Origin: Mauremys mutica
Taxonomy: Eukaryota > Chordata > Testudines > Geoemydidae
Length of the DNA stretch: 64,000 nucleotides
NCBI RefSeq assembly: GCF_020497125.1
Contig: NC_059075.1
Span: forward strand, 30,726,003 to 30,790,002
Direction of reading: 5' to 3'
Made by a program: the position numbers and the translations under genes. Numbering within the stretch: the stretch's first letter is position 1; each line of letters starts with the position of its first letter. Under the pieces are notes generated by a model. That model searched no databases. It had not been told where the DNA came from and was given only the letters and a program-made list of their open reading frames with translations. Below are positions 23,328 to 35,300 of the stretch, in pieces.

Positions 23328-26300
23328 GTAAGTTCCCAAGAGAAGCTTTATATTTGTAATTGTTCAATGCATATAGACAAAAAGTACAGCACTGTGCTTA
23401 ACTGTTCTATTATAATTTGAGGACTGTGAATTAATTCTTCTTAGGAGTTGAAGGTATTACCATATGTGTAAACCTGTCATGCATAATAAGGACTTCATTA
23501 AAAGTGAAATAATTCGCATTAGATTGACTGAATGATGACCTCAAAGTAACAAATTAGATTTGAGAGTTGACCTATGGCATTGAAGAGTGCAATGATCTGG
23601 TATCATTCAAAAAGGTAATTTTCCCTAGATTTGCAATGGATTACTGCTTTTACCTAACATCTCAGTGACCAAATAATCTGGATATTTCTTCATCAGCTTA
23701 CTTTTACTAATGGATATATATAACAATAGACTGGAATTATCCCAGGAGAACTATTCCTTCCAATGAAGAATGGATATATGAAGAATATCCAGATTATTCA
23801 GTCACTGCGTGTGTGTGTGTGTATATATATGTATATGCATGAAAAAGCAAGCTTTGGTCACTGTGATGGGGTGGAACTCACCACTGCGGCACCTCCTACT
23901 GGCTGTCTGGGGAACTAGTTCTGCATCCTCTTCTGGTGGTGTCTCACCCACTGTCACCTCTGCTCTTGGACCCATGTCACTCCCAGGACCGTGGTGTCCT
24001 CTTCATAACACTGCCCTCCAGCTGCACCACACTCTGGGTTCTCCCTTTCTGGGGGACCTGCAATCTCCATCTAGCCACTTCCCTCAGTGGGAACTGCAGT
24101 TCATTGTCACAGGGACACTTCCCATGTAGCTCCAGCACCCTCTTCTGCCCTTGCCTCAGCCTCCAGGCCCTAGCTGCCAGCCAGGAGTTTTCTATAGCTC
24201 CCTTGTCTGCAGCTCTTCTTATATAGGCCTGCTGAGCCATGATTGGCTACTCCTCTCAGCCCCTTTCTAATTGGCTGCCTCCAGTGCAGCCTCCCTAGGG
24301 CTGCTTTTAACCCCTTTTCTGCCAGTGAGGGGCAGCTGCCCCATTACAGTCACCAATGTGACACTAAAAATGGCACATTGGTTTACTGCACATACACAGT
24401 AGCTCTTTTTAAAATATATTTGGAGTCATATGCACTTGTATTTCATAGGCAAATCAGGGCCACCCAGAGGATTCAGGGGGCCTGGGGCAAAGCAATTTCG
24501 GGGGCGTCTTCCGTTAAAAAAAAAAATTGCAATATTATAGAACACTATATTCTCGTGGGGTCCCCTGCGGGGCCTGGGGTAAATTGCCCTACTCCTCCAC
24601 CACCACCACCCCCGGGGCGGCCCTGAGGCAAATATGCATTTTCTACTATTTCAGCTGCAAAGGCTACTTAACTGCAGAACTGCATTTTGTTCTGTCTCAT
24701 GCATCAATGGCAAGCTTTCCAGATTTCAAAATCTTACAGCCAGATCTTGATCTTAAACTGAAGCATGTACTTTATAGGTGTGTAATTGTGCACCTGCAGT
24801 CATTTGCAATTGTAGTTTTTGCACACTATCGCTTTGATCATTTGCCTGCACATTTGGATGACCCTGTTTGTTCAGACTTGTTTGCACAAATTTGTTTTCC
24901 TTTTACAGTTAGTGCATAAAAATCATAGCTTCAGTGTGTAAAACTTACATATAGAAGTGATGGTGCATGTGAAGTTGCTTTCACACAGATAGACAGAGGC
25001 CACATTTTGAAAATTAAAGTTGTAATAACATAGGGTTTTGTGTTTAATTAATTACATTGTAATTACCTCTACTGACAGAATCCGAACTCTTCAACTGACC
25101 CTGTTCTGTTAACTATTAATGAAGATTCTCCTTCAGCTCAAGTGGTAGGGGACTGTCCTTCTGGAACTAGAGGATCTTATTCATATGCCCACGGCTGACT
25201 TGAAGTTCAGCATGGCTGTAATGTGCATTGTAGTGATAACTGTGAAGCCCTAGCTTTGGTCATGGATATGTTATAATATGTTTATTTGCAGGGCAAATTG
25301 ATATGTGCAATCAAATCCCACTAATTAATCCACCTAAATTGGCCTATTGAGTGGTTGATCATTTTGGTAACTGAAGCAAAAGGTGTTCCCCTGCTAAAAG
25401 TTTGTGGGTTTTTTCCTCCTCAAAGAAAATCAGCTGTCATTTATATAATGTAAATGAGGAGGATACTTTGGAGAACAGAAAAAAGCTGCTTCTGCTATAT
25501 ACCTCATCAGGGCTTGCTCCCACCATTCAGATCTTCAACAGTACCTATTCTGGGATCTTCTACTTCAGAATGAAGCTGGTAACATTTTGTTCTTTTTCAA
25601 TGCATGTTTGATAAACAGTAATTTGGCAAGCACTGGACAGTGTAAAAAAGCAATTTTAGCCAGTTCCTCTCACGTAACCCTTTTTCCTTCCTACCAGGCT
25701 GTTGGATTACCTTTGCATTTCTGTCAGAAGTAGATACAAATACAGAAGAACTACACTTAAATAAGGTTGAGTCCAGTGTAACCCCTTCATTCCTGAGACT
25801 TTTTTATAGTTCAGCAAAGAAGCGGGGAGAAACGGTAGTAGCAGCTGAGCGGTCAGGTCGGGAGTGGTGGCTTGGGCTATTTCTGAGCTATGAGGTGCGG
25901 AATTTGGAGAAGTAAGAAATGGAGTGTGAGAGGTAGGTGGAGAGAAGTGGCCCCAAATAGGGAGGCATGGGCAGAGGAACAGGAGGCAAAGCAGCATTCA
26001 GGAGAACCTAGGAGAGCTAGCTACAGGCCAGCAAGTCAAAAGACTAGCAAGCTGCAAACCAATTGAGAAAGAAATGCACTGGGTTGGGATCTGGATGGAA
26101 TGCCAGAGCCTTATCTGCACAGAGAAAGGAAGTGCTGCAACCTTTCAATGTTTCAAGCTATTCTGAATGCACTATTTTAGTGGCAGGTAGGAATTAAAGC
26201 ATTAAGCCCAGAAGAAACAGAAATTCAGGTTCCAGATGCCACCCTTCTTCCCCACACTTTGTTCAGGCTTTGCAGGCATTTCAGAATAGTGGCTTACAAC

Positions 26301-29300
26301 GCAGAGTAAATATGACACAATCTTATTTCTTCCATTTTGGGACATCAGTTGATGAGAATGTCTGACATTTCAGCAGTGTTGAATCAGATCTGAATGCTAG
26401 TCCTGCTCTGGCTACCTATTCAAGCCATCCCCAGAGCTTTAAATGAGGCCTTATCCAGTGATGAGCTGCCAAAATATTAACAACCGGTTCCCTCCTCCTC
26501 ACCCCACGAGGGTGACCCCCCCACCCCCCGGGACTCCTGCCCTGCCCCCCAGGACCCCTGCCATATCCACCCCCTTCCCTGTCCCTTAACTCAGGGGTCC
26601 CCAACCCCCGGTCCGCGGCTCGGTACCGGTCCGCGGCCTCTTAGAAACCGGGCCGCGAACCGACCCAGTGGAGCTTCCGCAGGCGTGCCTGCGGGAGGTC
26701 CAGCTGAGCCGCGGGACGAGCGCTCCCTCCGCAGTCGTGCCTGCGGGAGGTCCGCTGCTCCCGGGGCTCAGCTGGAGCTTCCGCAGGCACGCCTGCGGAA
26801 GTTCCACTGGAGCCGGTGGACCTCCCGCAGGCACGACTGCGGAGGGAGCGCTCGTCCCGCGGCTCAGCTGGACCTCCCGCAGGCACGCCTGCGGAGGGTC
26901 CAGCAAACGAAACCGGTCCCTGGACCCAAAAAGGTTGGGGACCCCTGCCTTAACTGCCCCCTGCCACCCCTCCAACCCCTCCTCTTATTCCTGATAGCCC
27001 CCCGGGACCCCCGCCCCATCCTACCACCCCTTCTCTCTTTCCCGACTGCCCCTGGAACCCCTGCCCCTGACTGCCTCCCACCGCCCCATCCAACCCCTGG
27101 TCCTTCCTGACTGCCCCCCCAGGACCCTTGCCCCCATTCAATTCCCCTGTTCCCTGCCCTCTGACCACCCCCAGTCCTGACCCCAATCCACCCCCCGCCC
27201 TCTATCCAACACCCTCTCCCTGCTCCCTGTCCCCCTTACCCTGCTGCTTGGAGATGGAAGCCGTGCCACCCAGAGTCGGGGCTGGGAGCCACGGGCGCTG
27301 GCTGCAGTCGGGGTCAAGGTCGGCATCTGGGTCCGGCCCGGAGCCTCACCGCCCGGCCGGAGTCGGGGTCCGGCCCGGAGCCGCGCCGCCCAGCCGACCA
27401 GAGTCAGAGCCAGGGGCCGGCGCGGAGCCGCGCTGCCCAGAGTCAGGGCCGGGGTCAGGGTCAGAGCCACGCCGCCCGCCCGGCCAGAGTCGGGGCCGGG
27501 GTCTGGCCCGGAGCCGCGCCGCCCGCCCAGCCGGGGTCCGGGTCGGCGTCGGGGTCCGGCCCGGAGCCTCCCGCCCGGACCCGCCCTGCCCGGCCGGGGT
27601 CAGAGCCGGGGCCGGCCCGGAGCCGCGCCACCCAGAGTCGGGGCCGGGGGCTGGCCCGGAGCTGCGCTGCCCGCTCGGCCAGAGTCGGGCCGGGGTTGAG
27701 GTCGGGGTCAGAGCCGGGGCCGGCCCAGAGCTGTGCTGCCTGGCCGGGGACGCGCTGCACCTAGAGCCCTCCTTGTGCCCCCCCCCCCAGCTTACCTGCA
27801 GGAAGCTGCTGCTTCCTTCTCAGCCCTCCCAGGCTTTCCGCGCTAACAGCTGATTGGCAGGAAGCCTGGAGGGAGAGCCTTCAGAGGAGGAGGCAAAGCT
27901 GGAGCCAGGTGAGCTGGGACTGGGGGCAGGGCAGGGAGCTGCTGGAACCTTTGTTAAATTTAAAAGCCCTTTACAACTGGTTCTAAAAGGGTTTCTAAAT
28001 TTAACAACCGGCTGCAGCTCACCACTGGCCTTATCTACACACACAAGTTGTACCACTATACTGTAACCCCAGAGGGTGACTGCAGCTCGAGCTGACGTAC
28101 CTGAGCTAGTTTTAATCTTGCTAACTTGGGTACTGGAGCAGGGAAGCCATAGCAGCACATGCTTCAGCATGGGCTTTACAAGCCCATCTGGAACCTGGGT
28201 AATTACTCGTGGGGCCAAGCGCACTCTGCCATGGCTTTACGGTAAGGAATGGAATCATGCTTATTCTTTTCAATGAGTTTTATCCATCATCCACATATAA
28301 AGTGTGGATTGTAATGAATAAGTACCATAAAAGAGAGAATCTGACAGAAGCTTGTGTGATGGCAGTGCTTCCATTTCATCGCAGATGATTTAACCCAAAG
28401 TTTTGACACCCTTTGAAAATAATGAGAAAAAGGAAAAAATAAAATGTGTGACTTAGAATCACAGAGAAATAAAATATTTAACTGATTTTTTTTAATGAAA
28501 GGAAGAAAATCAGTCTACCTGGACTATTGATATCCCCAGAAGAAATATTACATATAATACAGGTAAAAACTATCTTTTTAGTTACATACATATCACTATC
28601 ACCATGTTCTCCCTCAACTTCAACTGAAGTTTTACTCTTCTTAATTTTATCCCATTACTACTAGGCTTACCTGCTCTTTGCCTTGGGGGTGGGAGCTAGC
28701 ACTGGGGCCAGAGACTGGGACAGCAGCGCACGACGCCGGCAGGAGGGGGACATGACACTGAGCCAGGGTCGGGAGGGGTGGGCGGAACATGAGCCCTAGT
28801 GGGCTCCCACACACCCTATGGGCTCACCCCACAGCCTGTGCACTCCAGGTGCCTGCTGAGCAGGAAAGGGAGTGGGGGGAGGCAGACTCCCTGAGCCCTC
28901 CTGCCCCCCTACCCAGGGCACTGGATTCCTTCTGTGGTCCCTCCCTTTCATGCTAACTATCCCTCCTGCCCCCCCCCCTCCAGGGCATGGAATCCATCCT
29001 GTGCCCCCCCCCGTCCTTCCTGTCCCCCTCCCATCATCCTCCCATCATTGCCCGCCCACCCAAAATCCAGGGCCCACCCAGTTTTTCTGTCCTAGCTATG
29101 CTGCTGCTTTGTACCACCCTATGTTAGTCCTTTTCATTCTTGGCCCCCCTCATATACTTGTAGATCATGTCCCCATATAGTAATCTCTGCCCCATTCTGT
29201 AAATAGTTAACCTTGTTAATCTTCCCTTACAAATCTAGTAATTTTTGTTTTCTTTACCTTCATTTAATTTGTTAATATCTTTTTGATATTGAGTTATGCA

Positions 29301-32300
29301 ATTCTGAATGAATTTCAGTGACAGCTGAAGGTGCTCATCACTTAACAAATCAGACCAGAGTTATAGGCACCTATTTTTGAATAACCTTTGCCAATGACTA
29401 TCTTCTCCTTGGTTGAGATTTCATGACTTCGTAGACAAAATTATAGTGGCATATTGCACTGGAAACTCCTGTTTGTTTTCCACTATCACCTCTGTTTCTT
29501 ATAGAGTTACGGCTTTCCATATTCATTCCCTGCCTTGTGTATCTGTTTTTCATATTGTTTTTCCTCCTCTGTATTGGTTTTCACTTTCCCAATTTGAATC
29601 TTTTTGTTATGTTCTGTCCTCCTTTCTAACATATCTAGAAATATTTCTCTGCTGTTCACAGTTCCTCCTAATGTAATATAATCTGTTAATTTCATTATTT
29701 GGTTTACTCCCACTTCCACTTATTTAAAGATGTTAAATAAACCCATGTCAGACTAGATAGACCCACAGCTATATTAGCAGTTGCCTAGTTGGTGGTCCTT
29801 CAGCTCTTTTTCACTCTGTGTGGCAGTGTTCGTATCCAAGACAATGCAGATAAATACTTTGACTAGGAGTCAGTGACACACTGTATCTTTATCTTTTTAA
29901 AAATCCAAATATACTGCATCTTATATATTCTCTGTATTGTGTCACCTTGCTACATGAAATGTTGAGAAAAGAAGCCACATAATGAATAGTCTTTGAGCCA
30001 GATCCTGATGCACTTTATTCAGTTTATTTAAGAGACCTTCCCATTGACTTCAATAAGTGTTTTTGCTGAATAAGGCTTCAGAATTCATAGAAACAAGGAT
30101 AATCATAGAATATCAGGGTTGGAAGGGACCTCAGGAAGTTATTCAGTCCAAGCCCCTGCTCAAAGGGGATCAAATCCGAGACAGATTTTTATCCTAGTTC
30201 CCTAAATGGCCCCCTCAAGGATTGAACTCCTAACCCTGAGTTAGGCAGACTAATGCTCAAACCACTGAGCTATCCCTTTTGGTTCTTTTTATAAACAGGA
30301 ATTCATGGGAAGTTATTCAGTTTGGGTGGATTCAAGTTATGGGAAAACCCTTATATGAAGGCAGACTGAAGTATGAAGAAAGAACCTTCTTTGCGAAACA
30401 CTTTTCTGTTGTGTTTTTAAAAGACTCTAAATGCTGTCCATTTGTATTCACTTTATGTTCAACCAGATATTGCTCCAATAGAGGAATGGTTTGTAAGATT
30501 CACCATGCATCATAGATTAAACATGTTTGCTACTGAAGGAACACTACTAGATGTTTTTAGAGGTAAGATACATTTAGAAAGAGAATCATGTAGAATTCTA
30601 AAAAAAAAAAGACCCTGTAAAAATGGAGTTAAGGATGATATTAGTCTGAGTTAAGCTTACACTTAAATCTAAACATTTTAAGATATGGAAACATACTGCT
30701 AAGGCACACAAGTAACCTTAGCTCTGCCCTGTAGTGACAACATTAGGGAAAAATTGAAAAAAAAATCTTTAAAAATCAATTTCTTCTACACATGCTAAAA
30801 TGCCTTAATCATATTCATATAGTTATTGTACAACATCAGTACAGGACAGGGTTCATCTAAAAAGTTCTGTCTGTGGCAAGCTATAACAAGATGATCAGTG
30901 CACCTTTTTCAGTAAATTTTATTAGAAAACTATGTCCCTTCTGTAGAGCAAGCTAAAGAGCCTTCCTAATTTCTTTATCAAGTCTATTGTCTTGTAACGT
31001 GGTTATTATTGGAGTGGCTGTCAACACTGCCTAATTAAGGTTGCCCATAATTCCCAGGAAAGATCTCCTGTTTTCAGTTGCTTAGAACTTTGTGAAATTT
31101 CAGTGGTTTGGGCTGAAGTTTTCTATGCCTGGTGTCTGCCTCAGGCTGATTTTTTTTTTTTATTTCAGCCAATATAGTTCAGCAGTTTCCAAGAATGAGG
31201 CTAAGAGGAAAATATGTCTCCCCCCCCCTTAAAAATACTTTGAGATGATCTAAAAGTCCCCCTGTTTTGGAACAGAAACTTAGGCCTGGTCTACACTAGG
31301 ACTTTAAATCGAATTTAGCAGCGTTAATTCGAACTAACCGCTCAACCGTCCACACCAGGAAGCCATTTAATTCGAACTAGAGGGCTCTTTAGTTCGAATT
31401 TGGTACTCCACCCCGACAGGTGGAGTAACGCTAAATTCGACATGGCTAGTTCGAATTAGGCTAGGTGTGGATGGAAATCGAACTTAGTAGCTCCGGGAGC
31501 TATCCCACAGTGCACCACTCTGTTGACGCTCTGGACAGCAGTCCGAGCTTCGATGCTCTGACCAGCCACACAGGAAACGACCCGGGAAAATTTGAATTCC
31601 TTTTCCTTTCTGGACAGTTAGAATCTCATTTTGTGGTTGGACATCGGGGCGAGCTCAGCAGCACCGGCAGCAATGCAGAGCTCTCCAGCAGAGGAGTTCA
31701 TGTAATCTCTGAATAGAAAGAGGGACCCGGCTTAGACTGACCGGGAACTCTTGGATCTGATCGGTGTGGGGGGCGAGTAGTCTGTGCTTTCGGAGCTGCG
31801 CTCCAACAAACTGAATGCAAAGACCTACGAGAAGGTCTCCAAAGCCATGATACAGACAGAGGATACAGCCGTCATGCAACGCAGTGCCGCGTGAAAATCA
31901 AGGACCCCAGACAAGCCTACCAAAAAATCAAAGCGGCCAACGGATGCTACGGAGCCTGCCACCACTGCCCCACCAGTGACCATGGACTCTGATGATGGGA
32001 CAGTGTCGACGGACAGTTCCTCGACGATGTTCACGGACGGGGAAGATGAGGAAGGGTTTGTGGAGGACGAGGCAGGCGACAGCGCTTACAACGCTGGTGT
32101 CCCCGACAGCCAGGATCTCTTCATCACCGTCACGGAGATCCCCTACCAACCCTCCCCGGCCATGAACCCGGATCCTGAATCAGGGGTAGGAGCAGTCGGT
32201 AAGTGCTTTAACCATGTTAACTTTTATTCTTAATATAACAGCAATCTGAAGTGTGTGAAAAGGAGGTCTCTGTATATATGGTGATAGAACAGAAATCCTC

Positions 32301-35300
32301 CTGGGAGATCTCCACGAAGCTCTCCTGCCGTTAATCGATAAGCATCAGCAGGAGGTTCCTGGGGAGAGCTGCCTTATTGGGTGCTCCGTGATAGCACCCT
32401 TTTCCGCGCGAGGCTTTCATGCGGTATTCAGGGAGCACTGCCTCCCAGAGCACGGCTGCATAGGTCCGTGCTAGATTTCACGCAGCATGCGCTCTCTATC
32501 TCCTTCAGTGCCCGTCCTCATGGTTATCTCGCTCGGAGACTCCTGCATCTAAGTAGGGGAATTACTGTAATGTTACGCCTGGTCCAAAGTATTTTTAAAA
32601 AATCTCCGGACAGACGGCATAGCACAGACTCAGCACGCAGCTGCGTGACGAGCGTAACGGAAAGCCAAAGAATCAAATGGACGCTCATGGAGGGAGGGGG
32701 GAACGAGGACGCAAGGTATCCCACAGTTCCTGCTGTCTCCGAAAAGCATTTGCATTCTTGGCTGATCTCCAAATGCTTCTAGGGTCAAACACAGTGTCCG
32801 CGGTGGGTCGGGGCATAGCTCGGCAATTTACGCACCCCCCCCCGACCCCCAGAAGTTAAAGGGAAAACAATCCTCTGTTGACTCTTTTACATGTCACCGT
32901 ATCTGTACTGAATGCTGCAGATAGACGCGCTGCTGCAGCACTCAACAACAACATCCTTCCTCCCACCCCGCCATGGGTGGCTGATGGTACAATAGGACTG
33001 CTACCCGTCCTCATCATCAGCCTATTGGCACATGGGGCAGTGCCAAAGGACTGGTAACCATACCAACTTGCTTGGGACAGGTCGATCAAGGTCGCTTGGT
33101 CCTAATTTTTCATGGTAGATGGTGCAGTATGGCTGGTAACCGTCCTCATCATTGCAACAGGGGGCTGAGCTCCATCAGCCCCCACCCTTCATTGTAAAGA
33201 AAAGATTCAATTGCCCCTGGACTAGCAGAGGGATGATTGGCTCCCTCCTCCACACCCCTTAATGTCATCTCTGGACTATCATTGCAGCTGGAGGCTTCCT
33301 TCCACTCATTTCTCGCAAACGACTACCTGTGTCTTATTCATGCATTCTATATTACTTCATCACACAAGTGGGGGGACAATGGTATTGGAACCCAGGAAGG
33401 CTGGGGGAAGAACGGAATGAACAGCTGGGGTTGTTTCAGGAGCACACCCTGTGAATAGCATTCAGCTCAAAATTTATGCATGATTGGCCAGAGAGCAGCT
33501 GTGCTCTCTGGTTCTATGATACAGTGGTTCTCTAGTACAGTTGCCCATATTCTAGGCAGGACTGATTCTATTTTTAGATACCCAAAAAGGAGGGATTGAC
33601 TCGGGGAGTCATTCCCAAATTTTGCTTTTGCGCCCCTGGCTGATCGGCCAGGGGCACTTATGACAGCACCAAATGGCGCAGTGCAAAAGGACAGGTAACC
33701 ATGACCATCTTATTACCGTCTTCTTACCAGTTCATGGTATGGTAGACGGTACAGTATGCCTGGTAACCATCGCTGCTGTCATGCAAAAGCAAAAGCATGC
33801 TGCTGTGTAGCGCTGCTGGTCCGCCTCTGTCAGCGGCATCTAGTACACATACGGTGACATACACAAAAGGCAAAATAGGGTCCATTGTTGCCACGCTATG
33901 GCGTGTGCCAGGGCATTTCATGGAAAATGTGCTCGAAATGATTGTCTGCCGTTGCTTTCCCAGAGGAAGGAATGACTGGTGACATTTACCCAGAATCCAC
34001 CGCGCAAATGATTTGTGCAACAGCAGGCACAGGGGTCTCAACAAAAAATTCACAGAGACAGCCTAGACTCAGTTAATTGTTCGCAAAAAAGTATCTTTGC
34101 AAGGAATTCACTAACTGTTTCCCATCTCACAGCTTCCACTGTCTCCAGACCTTCCACAGCATCCCCCTCGCAGAGGCTGGCGAAGATTAGGCGGCGAAAG
34201 AAAAAGACAAGGGACACGATTTTCGATGAACGTGTGGGCTGCTACCTAGCCGAGGCGGACCAGCAGAGGCAGTGGAGGGAGAAAGTCTCTCTGTACCAGC
34301 ACTCACACAGCGAATGGGAGGAGAGGTGGTGTGAGGAACACAAGCAGGCGACTCAAGCAATGCTTGTACTAGTGAGGGAGCAAACGGACACGCTCCGGCG
34401 ACTTGTGTATGTTCTGCAGGACCGCTGCAGGACAGAGCCCCCGGCAGTATCTCTGCAACCGCCCTCCCCCGCCACAAAGTCACATACCCCCCTCACCCTA
34501 AATAACCAGGAGGATGCCCGCCCTGGGCCGTGAATACTGTCACTGCACCCCAGCAGAGTGCTCAAGTAACCAAAAGCTCTCATACCCTACGTTTGCATAA
34601 GTCCTTCCCTTCCGGACTCAAACAAGTCCCAATCCCAGTCCCATCCCATAACTGTGTACTTAAGTAATAAAAATACTTTGCTGTTAAGTACTGTTTCCGT
34701 CATGTTTTTTCACTGAAGACCGTGTTTGAATGGGGTGCGTGGGGAAGGGGGTGGTTAATTGCATAGGACAGTCACCTTTCCCAGGGTACAGACATGGGGG
34801 CAGGATCAGCAGCGGGTCACACACACGGTGCAGTCAGTAGGCACCCTGGTCGGTATGGGAGGTGGTTTCCAGGATCTGTGTGGGCGGGGGAGATGTGACT
34901 TTGCAGCGGGGGAGGGCGGTTACAGATCTTATACAGCGGTCCTTGTCCTGGACCGCTGAGTCACGCAGCTGAGGAATCTGTATCCGTCCTCCTTCACCAC
35001 AAGGTCACATATCCACCCGCACACAGAATTCCATAAAGAGGGATGGCAGGCTCCGTTGAAACAAGCAGTCCGGCAATGCGGACCGCTGTAGGAGCAGGAG
35101 CCTGTCATTCCTTGAGTTTAGAGGCGGTCTTTACATCAGCGCACACCCTACCCACCACAGTCTGCGTTCCAGTTTCAACCCTTTAACGAAAAGTCATGAA
35201 TAAAGAAACCTCTCCTCAGTAACAGTGTGACATGTATTTTATTTTTACACGTGTCTTGGAAGTGGGGGAAACGGGGAGAACGGGGTATTTAACCGAAGAG

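Noticed and set aside
25081..25144. Exon-like stretch with AG before and GT after
   Set aside because: Its translation ([15 protein letters not shown]) does not correspond to any CATSPERB segment. The exons at 23230 and 25426 already join in phase without it, and it overlaps a SINE-like piece.
27128..27853. 241-aa open frame
   Set aside because: It is the translation of C-rich and CpG-rich tandem sequence inside a hAT element. It is low-complexity and overlapped by equally long frames on the other strand.
30219..30272. tRNA-like A and B boxes
   Set aside because: They belong to the head of a SINE with a CR1 tail. I saw no complete cloverleaf, so no tRNA gene is called.
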